DNA from: Hyalangium gracile
Lineage (GTDB): Bacteria; Myxococcota; Myxococcia; Myxococcales; Myxococcaceae
Length of the DNA: 64,000 bases
Direction of reading: 5' to 3'
Assembly (NCBI RefSeq): GCF_020103725.1
Contig: NZ_JAHXBG010000033.1
Coordinates: forward strand, 1-64,000
How positions within the stretch are numbered: the first letter of the stretch is position 1; every line of letters starts with the position of its first letter. Shown here piece after piece: positions 1 through 8,540 of the stretch. The notes under the pieces were generated by a model that saw only the letters and a list, made by a program, of their open reading frames with translations, did no database searches and had not been told where the DNA came from. A program made the position numbers and the translations under genes.

Positions 1-1155
1 GCTCTGCTCGTTCATCGCCTCCAGCTTGGCGCGCAGCTCCTCGGCGTTGACCACCATGGAGCGGAACTTGAGCATGTTGAACGGCTTGCCGTGCAGGCCC
101 ACCCGCTTCTGCTTGAAGAAGATGGGGCCGCGCGAGGTGAGCTTGATGATGGCGGCCACCGTGATGAGCAGCGGCGAGAGCACCACCAGGCCCGCCGACG
201 ACGAGATGATGTCGAACAGGCGCTTGATGGCCATCTGGTGCGGCCGGGGCGCGTGCGTCACGAAGTGCAGGTAGCCGTCGGCCACCGCGTGGTTGTGCTC
301 CGGGCGCGCGCGGTCCATGCGGAACGGGTGGGCCGGCAACGCGAAGGGGATGCCGAAGCGCTCGCACAGCTTGATGGCCGCCTGCATCTCCTGGCCGTGC
401 TTCTGCACGTTGCCCGAGATGTAGACGACATCCACCGGCACGCGGCAGAGCACCTCCTCCAGCTGCTCCACCTTGCCCAGCAGCGGGCCCGGCGAGTTGG
501 CCGTGGTCTGCTCGTTGCTGAAGGCCAGGTAGCCGGTGACGCGGCGCCGGCCGTGCTCCGCCAGGTGCTCGCCCGTCAGCCGGCCCATCGCGCCGATGCC
601 CAGGATGAGCGCCTCGTCGATGGGCTCCTCGCGCACCGCGAGCCTGCGGAACACGAACTGCCGCAGCCCCACCACGCTCAGCCACAACAGCAGCGGGAAG
701 AAGCTCAGCGCCACCACGGGCATGCCGCCCGCCAGCAGCAGGCGCGACAGGTAGAGCATGCCGGTGACGGACACCACCGTGATGGACACCAGCGCCAGGT
801 CATCCAGCGGCGCCCGGTCCGAGAAGCGCGGGTCATACAGGCACAGCGCCGTGCCCAGCAGCAGCCAGGCCAGTCCCGCCTCGCCCAGCAGCAGCCACAG
901 GTCCAGGTTCGCCAGCTGCAGCGAGTGCCCCATCAGCACCGTGGAGCCCAGCAGCGCGACGACCACCAGCAGCAGATCCACCAGCAGGTTCAGCTTCGCC
1001 GCGAAGCCCGGCGCCAGGCGCCCGCGCGTGGGCTTCTGCACCACGGGTGGAGGAGGCGCAACCAGTCGCGGCGCCTCCGGAGCCGGCGCTGGCTTCACGG
1101 CCTCACCCGCCGGCGAATTCTCGGAGACTTCCTTCTGGACCGATGCGGTTTGCAT
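1..1155 (-). CDS. polyprenyl glycosylphosphotransferase, EpsZ-like (3' end outside window)
   Basis: Membrane enzyme that would transfer a sugar-1-phosphate to undecaprenyl phosphate, the first step of exopolysaccharide or O-antigen repeat-unit assembly. The 385 residues visible show a Pro-rich N-terminus, four membrane segments (about 55-75, 85-106, 118-140, 143-163), a CoA-binding-like Rossmann segment starting LILGIGAMG near 183, and the beginning of the bacterial sugar-transferase domain at 311 (KRLFDIISSS), including GPIFFKQKRVG at 343-353 and KFRSM at 363-367. The catalytic C-terminus lies beyond base 1. GGGGAG sits 7 nt before the ATG. A glycosyltransferase and three kinases lie upstream on the same strand. 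The domain order matches M. xanthus EpsZ-type initiating transferases; the sugar cannot be told from sequence. Confidence 0.9.
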   Translation of the reverse strand, partial: MQTASVQKEVSENSPAGEAVKPAPAPEAPRLVAPPPPVVQKPTRGRLAPGFAAKLNLLVDLLLVVVALLGSTVLMGHSLQLANLDLWLLLGEAGLAWLLLGTALCLYDPRFSDRAPLDDLALVSITVVSVTGMLYLSRLLLAGGMPVVALSFFPLLLWLSVVGLRQFVFRRLAVREEPIDEALILGIGAMGRLTGEHLAEHGRRRVTGYLAFSNEQTTANSPGPLLGKVEQLEEVLCRVPVDVVYISGNVQKHGQEMQAAIKLCERFGIPFALPAHPFRMDRARPEHNHAVADGYLHFVTHAPRPHQMAIKRLFDIISSSAGLVVLSPLLITVAAIIKLTSRGPIFFKQKRVGLHGKPFNMLKFRSMVVNAEELRAKLEAMNEQS

Positions 1156-1533
1156 GCCAAGCTCCCCACGTCCCAGGAAACAGCCCCGGGGTGACGCCGC
1201 CCACCTGCGGAAGTGGGCGAGAAATCACGGCACCACCACGCTCTGGACCGCCGAAGATTGTATGGGCCCTCGAAAAGTGCACGCAAGCAAGCTGAGAATT
1301 GCCGCCGCCTTCAGACCCCTGGGGTCAGGTCCGACCGCGCCTGATGAAAAATCAACCCTCCCTCCCATCGATTACAGGCGCATCCCCCGGAGAGTGATCA
1401 AAACGCATCAAATATGCTGATGACAACCCAGGGGGTTGCTTGCTCGGTCCCCCAACAGGTTTTCCCGGGAGTGCATTGTCGGGGTTTTCCGGGAGTGGGT
1501 TGGCGCGCCGTGTCGATGGGGCCGGAGCCGGGC
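1156..1533. other. intergenic region upstream of the EpsZ-like gene
   Basis: 378 bases without a credible gene, between the stop of the glycosyltransferase and the start of the EpsZ-like gene. It is AT-richer than the coding DNA around 1345-1425, so it probably holds the promoter of the EpsZ-like gene. A short hairpin (CAACCC, AGG, GGGTTG) lies at 1424-1438 and could end transcription of the upstream operon. A direct repeat lies at 1458-1497. Confidence 0.6.
1458..1497. repeat. imperfect tandem direct repeat
   Basis: GGTTTTCCCGGGAGTG at 1458-1473 recurs as GGTTTTCCGGGAGTG (one base shorter) at 1483-1497, start to start 25 bases. It lies just after the glycosyltransferase stop and about 300 bp before the EpsZ-like start. 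It could be a paired protein-binding site; no regulator can be named. Confidence 0.55.
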
Positions 1534-2571
1534 TCACGGGCCGGCCGCGGAGAACGGCGCGAGGATGCGCTCCACGTAGCGCTCCACGGAGAAGTCCCGC
1601 TCGGCCTTCTGCCTGCCCCGCCGGCCCATGGCCTCGGCCTCTTCCGGGTGGTCGAGCAGCCAGCGGATGCGCTCGCGCAGCTGGGCGGGGTTGGAGGGCT
1701 CGACGTGGAAGCCGGTGACGCCGTCCTCGATGAAGCCCTCCACGTACGGGTTGCGCGTGAGGATGACGGGCTTGCCCATGGCCATGCCCTCCAGCGCCAC
1801 GGTGATGCCGCTGATGATGGGCCGGGCCAGCGGCACCACCACCACCCGGGACTCGGCGTAGAGCTGGCGCAGGTTGGCGTAGGTGCCCCACGAGCGCATC
1901 TCCACGTTCGGCGGCAGCGGCCGCGCCTGCGTCTGCTTGCCCGCCACCGAGTAGCGCCACACCGTGTCCGCGGCGATCTTCACCTCCGCGTCCAGCCCCG
2001 TGGCCGCCTCGATGAGCGAGTCGTAGTCGCGGTTCACCGCGCCCGCCGCGCACACCTGCCGCTTCGTGGGCTGCTCGGGCCGGGGCTGGAAGTACGCCGT
2101 GTCCACCCGTGAGTAGATGACGGAGACGCGCTCGGGTGGCAGGCCGTACTGCTCCACCAGCACGCGCTGGCTGTGCGGCGACAGGCACAGGAAGTGGTCC
2201 ACCCGCTTGCCGAGCCCCAGCTTCGCCAGCGCCAGCCAGCGCTTCTTGCTGGAGACGTTGTGCACCAGCAGCACGATGCGGCGCTTGCGGCGGCTCAGCA
2301 GCCGGTCCACCCCGAGGAACTGGATGGCGGGGAACTCCTCGGCCAGGAAGAGGTTCTGGTGCTCGCGCGTCTCGCGCCACGCGGCCAGCGCGAAGCGGGC
2401 GCAGTCCACGTTGGAGGCCGGGTTCAGCCCCCGCTGCGCCATGGAGAGCACCTGCGTGAAGACGCCGCGGCTCATCGCCGCGAACTCGCCCATGGGGCCC
2501 TTCTTCTCCAGCGCGTCGTTGACGCGGCTCACCGGCTCGCCCACGCCGATGTATGCGGAGTCTTTCGGCAT
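1534..2571 (-). CDS. glycosyltransferase family 4-like
   Basis: Predicted GT-B fold sugar transferase, probably adding a sugar to a lipid-linked intermediate or surface polysaccharide. The C-terminal half has the family 4 donor-site pattern, with an acidic residue before GMAMGKPVILTRNP and then VEGFIEDGVTGFHVEP. An N-terminal Rossmann-like half holds RIVLLVHNVSS. Two starts are possible. The ATG at 2571 has AGAGGGA 6-7 nt upstream and gives 345 residues. The ATG at 2610 adds 13 residues, starts only 3 nt after the stop of the preceding kinase gene, and has GAGGGG about 10 nt upstream. It is the last gene of the kinase operon, so its expression is probably tied to those sensors. Donor and acceptor are unknown. 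Confidence 0.82.
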   Translation of the reverse strand: MPKDSAYIGVGEPVSRVNDALEKKGPMGEFAAMSRGVFTQVLSMAQRGLNPASNVDCARFALAAWRETREHQNLFLAEEFPAIQFLGVDRLLSRRKRRIVLLVHNVSSKKRWLALAKLGLGKRVDHFLCLSPHSQRVLVEQYGLPPERVSVIYSRVDTAYFQPRPEQPTKRQVCAAGAVNRDYDSLIEAATGLDAEVKIAADTVWRYSVAGKQTQARPLPPNVEMRSWGTYANLRQLYAESRVVVVPLARPIISGITVALEGMAMGKPVILTRNPYVEGFIEDGVTGFHVEPSNPAQLRERIRWLLDHPEEAEAMGRRGRQKAERDFSVERYVERILAPFSAAGP

Positions 2572-2613
2572 CGCGTCCCTCTGGCCGTCAGCGGCCCGTG
2601 TGGACGCCATCTA

Positions 2614-4242
2614 TCACGTCCCCTCGGCGGGGCGCGCTGGCAGTGACACCGTGAAGACGGTGCCCACGCCCCGCTCGCTCTGCACCTCGATGTCGCCGCC
2701 CAGCCGGCGGACGATGTCCCGGCTGATGGAGAGCCCCAGCCCGGTGCCCGTCGTCATCCCCTTCGTCGTGAAGAAGGGCTGGAAGACGCGCGACAGGTGC
2801 TCGGGGGCGATGCCCGGCCCCGTGTCCGCCACCTCCACCAGGGCCCGGTCCCCCACCCGGTGGGACGAGACGCGGATCTCCCGGCGCGGCCCCTTCCAGT
2901 CCGCCAGCGCCTGCGCCGCGTTGATGAGCAGGTTGCTGAAGATCTGCGACACGCGGCTGGGGCTGCCCCGCACGTGGAGCCCCTCGGCCAGGTCCACGAT
3001 GACGGTGGCCGCCGGCGTCGTCTCCGCCCGGGTGATGCGCAGCGCCGAGCGGATGGCCTCGTTCAGCTCGAACCAGCCGGTCGCCGCGTCATCCATGCGA
3101 GACAGGGCCCGCATGTCCCGGACGATTTCACAGATGCGGCGCGTGCCCTCGTGCGCCTCGCTCACCGCCTGGAGGACGGACTCGAACTCCTCCTGCTCGC
3201 GGGGGCCCCACACGGGCCCGGTCCCCGCGGGCCGGCCGTCGAGCTCCGGGTTCAGGCTCCGGCCCAGCGTGGCCAGCCCCTCCTGGATGTAGCTGAGGTT
3301 GCTCAGCACGAAGCTGGCCGGGTTGTTGATCTCATGGCTGATGCCCGCGGCCACCAGGCCCATGGAGGCCATGCGCTCGGAGGCGGAGAGCTGGCCCGCC
3401 ATCCGCCCGTTCTCCAGCGCCAGCACCGCGTGCGAGGACAGCAGCGAGGCCCGGTCCAGCTCTCCCCGGCTCAGCGGCCGCGTCTCGGAGCGGCGCAGGA
3501 CGACGAGCACCCCGAGCAGCCGCTCGCCCGCCGTCAGCGGCAGCAGCAGCGCCGACACCTCGGGGGGCAGCTCCTGGAAGTCCTTGAAGCGCCAGTCCCC
3601 GCCCAGCGGCCCCAGCACCGCCGGCGTCTGGTCCTGGTGGAGCAGGCGCACCATCCGCTCGCCGAGCGACAGGCCGAGGGCGCTCTCCTTCTCGTCGGCC
3701 AGCCCGTGGGCGTGCGCCACCTGGAGCTTGCCGTCCGTGTCCGGCAGCGCCAGCAGCACCGCGTCCGCGGACATGAAGGAGCGCACGCTCTCCACGATGG
3801 CGCGCGGCAGCTGCTCGAGCGCGTTCTGCTCGAAGAGGGCCTGGCTCAGCCGCACCAGGTCCGTGGAGACGTTGAAGCGGCGCTTCTCCAGCGCGCGCGA
3901 GACGCAGGAGAACAGCTCCTGGAGCTTGAAGGGCTTGCGCAGCAGATCGAACGCGCCCGCGCGCATGCACTCGATGGCCGTCTCCAGCTCGGCGTAGGCG
4001 GTGGCGACGATGACCTCGGTGGAGGGCGAGGCCTCGCGCACCCGGCGCAGCAGCTCCACCCCGCCCAGGCTCGGCATCCGCACGTCCGTCACCACCAGGT
4101 CGAACGAGGCCTTGCGCAGCCGCTCCAGCGCCTCGGAGCCGTTGCAGGCCTCGGTCACCTCGTGCCCCTCCAGCGACAGCATGTCGCTGAGGAGCTGGCG
4201 GATGTCCCGCTCGTCATCCACGATGAGAATCTGTCCGCCCAT
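2614..4242 (-). CDS. response regulator receiver - GAF - histidine kinase
   Basis: Soluble hybrid sensor of 542 residues. The receiver domain (about 4-120) has Asp53 in VVTDVRMP and Lys103 in RKPF. A GAF-like region spans roughly 130-280. The HisKA domain carries His303 in GISHEINNPASF. The HATPase domain keeps the N box (IFSNLLINAAQAL), DTGPGIAPEHL, FFTTK and TGTGLGLSISRDI, so it should be catalytically active. With the receiver first, it probably acts after another kinase and is tuned by phosphorylation. It lies 13 bp after a similarly organised gene and directly before the glycosyltransferase. No DNA-binding output is present. Confidence 0.92.
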   Translation of the reverse strand: MGGQILIVDDERDIRQLLSDMLSLEGHEVTEACNGSEALERLRKASFDLVVTDVRMPSLGGVELLRRVREASPSTEVIVATAYAELETAIECMRAGAFDLLRKPFKLQELFSCVSRALEKRRFNVSTDLVRLSQALFEQNALEQLPRAIVESVRSFMSADAVLLALPDTDGKLQVAHAHGLADEKESALGLSLGERMVRLLHQDQTPAVLGPLGGDWRFKDFQELPPEVSALLLPLTAGERLLGVLVVLRRSETRPLSRGELDRASLLSSHAVLALENGRMAGQLSASERMASMGLVAAGISHEINNPASFVLSNLSYIQEGLATLGRSLNPELDGRPAGTGPVWGPREQEEFESVLQAVSEAHEGTRRICEIVRDMRALSRMDDAATGWFELNEAIRSALRITRAETTPAATVIVDLAEGLHVRGSPSRVSQIFSNLLINAAQALADWKGPRREIRVSSHRVGDRALVEVADTGPGIAPEHLSRVFQPFFTTKGMTTGTGLGLSISRDIVRRLGGDIEVQSERGVGTVFTVSLPARPAEGT

Positions 4243-4255
4243 GCCCGGGAAGTCC

Positions 4256-6085
4256 CTACTCCGCCGCCGGGAGGACGAGCCGGAAGACGCTGCCTCCGGA
4301 GGTGCCTGGAACGACGCTCAGGTCCGCGCCCATGCGGCGCAAGAGCCGCCACGCCAGCGCGAGCCCGAAGTTCAGGCGCATGGTGTGTCCGGCGCGCGAG
4401 TCCACCTGGATGTGCGGATCGAAGATCTCCGCGCGCCGCGCCTCGCTCAGCCCGAGCAGCGGATCCTCCAGCCGGATGACGGGGCGGCCCGCCTCGTAGC
4501 TGGCGCGGATGGCCAGCGGGACGGGGGCCGTGCCCGGCTTCGGCGGCGTGGTCTCGCACAGGAAGGCGAGGATGCGCCCCAGGCTGGACTCGAGATCATC
4601 CCGCCCGACGCGGGCGAAGACGGGCGCGGCGGCCTCCACCTGGAGCGGCCGGCTCAGCAGCCCCTCGCGCATCCACGTGGCCAGCAGCGGCACCACGTCC
4701 ACGCGCTCGACGGGCGCCACGGGGCTGCCGCCGGACAGGGCGCGCAGCTCCGTCAGCAGCGCCTCCACCCGGCGCATGCCCTCCATGGCGTCCCCGGCGG
4801 CCTCCTCCGTGTCCTGGATGGAGGCCTCGGCCTGCTGTCCGGCGGCGGTGAGCAGCTTGCGCGCCAGCTCCGCCAGGCTCGGGTCGTCCCGCCGCGAGAG
4901 CTCCGCGGCCACCTGGCGGGCGGTGGACCACAGGGACTTCACGTCCCGCGAGTACGAGGTGAGCGTCTGGAGGCTGGCCTTGGTGAAGGCCAGCGGGTTG
5001 CTCAGCTCGTGGGTGATGCCGGCGGCCAGCTTGCCGACGGTGGCCAGCTTCTCGGCCTTCACCAGCTCCTCGCGGGTGGCCTCCAGGTCCTTCACCCGGG
5101 CCTCCAGCTCGCCGTTGAGGCGCGCCGTCTCCAGCGCCAGCGCGAGCTGGGCCGCGAAGAGGCTGCCGCGCTGCAGCTCCGAGACGGAGAACACCGGCTG
5201 CCCCACGCCGCGCAGCAGGATGAGGCTGCCCGCGGGCGCCGCCCCCACCTGCAGCGAGTACGCCAGCGCCGAGCCGATCCGGTCCACCGGTGAGAAGGGC
5301 CAGTCCCGGGACGAGTTCACCACGCAGACGGGCTCCTGGCCCTCGATGGAGCGCCGCGCCAGCTCGCGCAGCGCGTGGGTGGGCACCTCCAGCCCGTCCG
5401 GGGAAGAGCAGACGTTCAGCTCGCCCGAGCCCAGCTCCGGCAGCAGCAGCCGGAAGGCCTGGTGCGGCACCAGGTCCAACGCCAGCTCGCCCAGGTGCGA
5501 GAGCACCTCGTTGCGCGTGCGCAGCGAGAGCAGCGCGCAGCTCACCTCGTACAGCGGCACCAGCGAGCGCAGGCGCCGCTTCTCCACCGCGCGCAGGATG
5601 AGGTGGCGCAGCTCGGCGATGTCATACGGCTTGCGGATGTAGTCGTACGCGCCGTGCTTCATGCAGGCCAGCGCCGTCTCCAGGCTCGCGTAGCCCGTGG
5701 CGACGATGACCTCCATGTCCGGATCCAGCTCGCGCAGCGCGGCCACCGTCTCCACGCCGTTCATGCCCGGCATCTTCAGGTCCGTGATGGCCACGTCGAA
5801 GCGGCGGGTGCCCAGCACCTCCACCGCGGCGCGGCCCCCGTCCGCCGTCACCACCTCGAACTCGTTGGCGGGCAGCGAGAAGGCCAGCATCTCGCGCATG
5901 TCCGGCTCGTCGTCGATGACGAGCACGGAGATGCCGCCGCCGGGCGTCAGCTCCTGCACGCTGCGCTTCGGCAGGGCCGAGGAGGAGCCCCGGGAGGCGG
6001 GCACCCCTCCGGCGCTGAGCTCCCAGGAGACGGCCAGCTCCCTTGCCGGAGCCTCGGGCGGATGGACTCGTGGATTCATTTCCAT
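4256..6085 (-). CDS. response regulator receiver - GAF - degenerate histidine kinase
   Basis: 609-residue protein with a receiver (about 52-168; Asp102 in AITDLKMP, Lys152 in RKPY), a GAF-like region (about 175-330) and a HisKA-like segment with His359 in GITHELSNPLAF. The ATPase domain is degenerate. The N box is replaced by LESSLGRILAFL, the DxGxG box by EDPLLGL, and the GTGLGL lid by RLNFGLAL. ATP binding therefore looks lost and the protein may act as a scaffold or allosteric partner of the adjacent kinases. I chose the ATG at 6085 because GGAGG lies 7 nt upstream; a start at 6139 would overlap the previous gene by 64 bp. It overlaps the upstream kinase gene by 10 bp. Confidence 0.9.
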   Translation of the reverse strand: MEMNPRVHPPEAPARELAVSWELSAGGVPASRGSSSALPKRSVQELTPGGGISVLVIDDEPDMREMLAFSLPANEFEVVTADGGRAAVEVLGTRRFDVAITDLKMPGMNGVETVAALRELDPDMEVIVATGYASLETALACMKHGAYDYIRKPYDIAELRHLILRAVEKRRLRSLVPLYEVSCALLSLRTRNEVLSHLGELALDLVPHQAFRLLLPELGSGELNVCSSPDGLEVPTHALRELARRSIEGQEPVCVVNSSRDWPFSPVDRIGSALAYSLQVGAAPAGSLILLRGVGQPVFSVSELQRGSLFAAQLALALETARLNGELEARVKDLEATREELVKAEKLATVGKLAAGITHELSNPLAFTKASLQTLTSYSRDVKSLWSTARQVAAELSRRDDPSLAELARKLLTAAGQQAEASIQDTEEAAGDAMEGMRRVEALLTELRALSGGSPVAPVERVDVVPLLATWMREGLLSRPLQVEAAAPVFARVGRDDLESSLGRILAFLCETTPPKPGTAPVPLAIRASYEAGRPVIRLEDPLLGLSEARRAEIFDPHIQVDSRAGHTMRLNFGLALAWRLLRRMGADLSVVPGTSGGSVFRLVLPAAE

Positions 6086-8247
6086 GCGGTCGCCTCCATG
6101 CGCTGCGCCTGGGGGGGCGCGCCTGCCGCCGGGAGCCACAGCCGGACCGTCGTCCCTGCTCCCGGGGCCGTCTTCACGTCGATGGCGCCCCCGTGCGCCT
6201 CGACGATGTTCCTTGTAATGGACAAGCCGAGCCCTGTCCCCTGGCCGACAGGCTTCGTCGTGAAGAACGGGTCGAAGGCCCTCTGGAGCACTTCCTCGGA
6301 CATGCCACAGCCGGTGTCCGTGACGACCACCTCGATGCCGGTGTCCTGCGCCACCGCCCGGGCACTCATGCTCACCGAGCCACCGCTCGGCGTGGCATCC
6401 AGCGCGTTCGCCAGGAGGTTGAGCAGCGCCGACTCGATCTCCTGCACGCAGACCTCCAGCTCGGGCAGCTCGCCGGGCGGCGTGAGGATCTCCAGCTCGA
6501 TGTTGGCGCGCCGCGCCTGTCCCTGGACCAGCTCGCGCAGCCTGGCGAAGAGGTCCGGCACCGCGACGCGCTCGCGGAAGGGCACCTTGTTGCGCGAGAA
6601 GTCCAGCAGCGCCCGGACGAGCTGCGCGCAGCGCTGGGCCTGCCGCTCGATGGCGGCCACCGCCGTGCGCGAGCCGTCATCCAGCGTGGAGCGCCGCGCC
6701 ATCCCCTGCGCGAAGCCGAGGATGATGCCCAGCGGGTTGTTGAGCTCGTGCGACAGGCCCGCGACCAGCGTGCCCATGGCCGCCATCTTTTCCGACTGCA
6801 CGAGCGACTCGCGCAGGCGCTTCACCTCGCGCTGGTCGCGCATGATGAAGACATAACCCAGGGGCTGGGCGGCCGCGTCCGCGATGCGCGTCACCAGCAG
6901 CTGCACCGGGATGGCGCCCTGCGTGCGGCTCAGCAGCCCCACCTCGGACTCCACCGGCCCCTCGCTGCCCGAGCGCGTCATGAGCTCGGCCAGCGCGCCC
7001 TGCTGGCTGGCCGGCACCAGCCGCTCCAGGAAGGGCCGCTCGGAGATCTCCTCCTGGCTCCACCCGAAGAGGCGCGCTGCGGCCTCGTTCCACACGTGGG
7101 CGTGGCCCTGTAAGTCACACATCGCGATGGCGGCCGGAGAGGCCGAGGTGATGTGGGCCAGCAGCGCCAGCTCGTCCCGGGAGCGCTCCAGCTCCGCCGT
7201 GCGGTGCTCGAGCTTCTCCATCATCTGGTCGAACGTCCGGGCGATGGAGCCCAGCTCGTCCCGGGACTGGAGCCGGACGCGCTGGCTCAGGTCCCCTCCG
7301 TCGACGATGCGCCGCAGGGTGCCCTCGATGCGCCCGAGCGGCCGCAGCAGCAGCCGGGTGCCCCAGATGACCAGCCCGGCGAACACCACCGCCAGGACGG
7401 CGCCCGCTCCCATCATGCGCTGGCGCAATTCCTGGAGCGGCCGGAGGATGCGCTCGGCCGGCGCGGAGAGCACCAGCGACCAGACCAGCCCGTGCTCGCG
7501 CGAGAAGCCCTTCAGCGGCGCGACCAGGTAGAAGGTGTCCCCGAGCAGGAAGGTGGAGTCCTCGCCCGAGACGGCCCTGGGGTTCCACACCCGCCGCAGC
7601 GCCTCCGGGGAGAGCGGCCCGAAGAGCGGCCCCTGCTCGGACAGCAGCGTGACACCGAAGCCCTCCCGCGCGGCCGTCTCGCGCAGCAGCGCGACGTCGA
7701 ACTCGGACACCACCGCGCCCAGGGTACGCCCCTGGGACGAGAGGGGCAGGCCATACAGCAGGCGCGAGCGGCCCTCTCGCTGGACCAGCGCGACGGCGGG
7801 CTGGCCAGTGCTCACGCCCGGCCACCAGGGCTCGCGCGCGAAGTCGACGGAGCTCTCCGGGTGGGCCGGGTGCAGCCCGTTGCGCGCGATGACGCGCCCG
7901 CCCGCATCCAGCACCCACACGTCCGACACCTCTCCGCCCAGGCCCGGCAGCTGCAGCCGCTGCATGAAGGGCGCGAGGTACGCCTCATGTCCCCGCGGCT
8001 CGGTGACGCTGTTGATCAGGAACGTGTTGCCCGCCAGCGACTGCATGAAGGACCACTTGAAGGCCAGCTCCTCCTCGATGTCCGTGGAGGAGATGCGCGA
8101 CTCGAGCCGCAGTTGCTCGCCGATGCTCTGCTCGAGCGCCTCGCGCGCGTTGCCGGAGACGGTGAAGATCAGCGCCCCCACCGTGGCCAGGTCGATGAGG
8201 AGGAAGAACAGGAGGACCTTGCCTCGCAGGCTCCGGAAGAAGCTCAC
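6076..8247 (-). CDS. membrane sensor histidine kinase (Cache-like, HAMP, PAS)
   Basis: 723-residue transmembrane kinase and first gene of the operon. TM1 lies at about 10-31 and a second near 275-300 (AVLAVVFAGLVIWG), flanking a periplasmic Cache-like sensing region. HAMP follows (LLLRPLGRIEGTLRRI), then a PAS domain (ITSASPAAIAMCDLQG), HisKA (GLSHELNNPLGIILGF) and a complete HATPase (LLNLLANALDA, DTGCGMSEEV, FFTTK, GQGTGLGLSI). It would sense an extracellular ligand and pass phosphate to receivers such as those of the next two genes, which are co-transcribed and overlapping. The ligand is unknown. Confidence 0.93.
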   Translation of the reverse strand: MSFFRSLRGKVLLFFLLIDLATVGALIFTVSGNAREALEQSIGEQLRLESRISSTDIEEELAFKWSFMQSLAGNTFLINSVTEPRGHEAYLAPFMQRLQLPGLGGEVSDVWVLDAGGRVIARNGLHPAHPESSVDFAREPWWPGVSTGQPAVALVQREGRSRLLYGLPLSSQGRTLGAVVSEFDVALLRETAAREGFGVTLLSEQGPLFGPLSPEALRRVWNPRAVSGEDSTFLLGDTFYLVAPLKGFSREHGLVWSLVLSAPAERILRPLQELRQRMMGAGAVLAVVFAGLVIWGTRLLLRPLGRIEGTLRRIVDGGDLSQRVRLQSRDELGSIARTFDQMMEKLEHRTAELERSRDELALLAHITSASPAAIAMCDLQGHAHVWNEAAARLFGWSQEEISERPFLERLVPASQQGALAELMTRSGSEGPVESEVGLLSRTQGAIPVQLLVTRIADAAAQPLGYVFIMRDQREVKRLRESLVQSEKMAAMGTLVAGLSHELNNPLGIILGFAQGMARRSTLDDGSRTAVAAIERQAQRCAQLVRALLDFSRNKVPFRERVAVPDLFARLRELVQGQARRANIELEILTPPGELPELEVCVQEIESALLNLLANALDATPSGGSVSMSARAVAQDTGIEVVVTDTGCGMSEEVLQRAFDPFFTTKPVGQGTGLGLSITRNIVEAHGGAIDVKTAPGAGTTVRLWLPAAGAPPQAQRMEATAWK

Positions 8248-8481
8248 GGCCGGGCCTCACTCAACACCAGGGCCGCGCACAGCATCCACCCCGGTCGTTG
8301 CATGTACGCCCCCCATCGCGGCCCCCCAGGGCTCGCCCTGGATGGAGACGGTGATAACCGGACGAAAACCTGCGCGCAGGAATAGGACGGCGTCACGGAC
8401 CTGGCAGTCCCCCCCTGGGACCGACGACGGGAAATCCCGCCGCCCGGGGAGCCTCTGCGCACCGCCAGAGGAGCTCTGACC

Positions 8482-8499
8482 GATACATGACAATGTATC
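8482..8499. promoter_or_regulatory. perfect palindrome upstream of nudC
   Basis: GATACAT, spacer GACA, ATGTATC: 7-bp perfect arms in an otherwise GC-rich divergent region between the membrane kinase (minus) and nudC (plus). It ends 41 bp before the preferred nudC start at 8541, as an operator might. A second inverted repeat (GCCTGC, AA, GCAGGC) lies at 8515-8528. The binding protein is unknown. Confidence 0.45.
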
Positions 8500-8540
8500 A
8501 GGTTCGTAGCCAGAGCCTGCAAGCAGGCAGGCTCCCCGGT

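Noticed and set aside
91-1194. Long plus-strand ORF of 367 codons
   Set aside because: Arg/His/Gln-rich antisense frame of the EpsZ-like gene; the minus frame has clear domains. The same reasoning excludes many long antisense frames in the window.
8257-8493. 78-residue minus-strand ORF between the membrane kinase and nudC
   Set aside because: TTG start with no ribosome site, low-complexity composition, no motif; it crosses the palindrome and looks like chance in GC-rich DNA.
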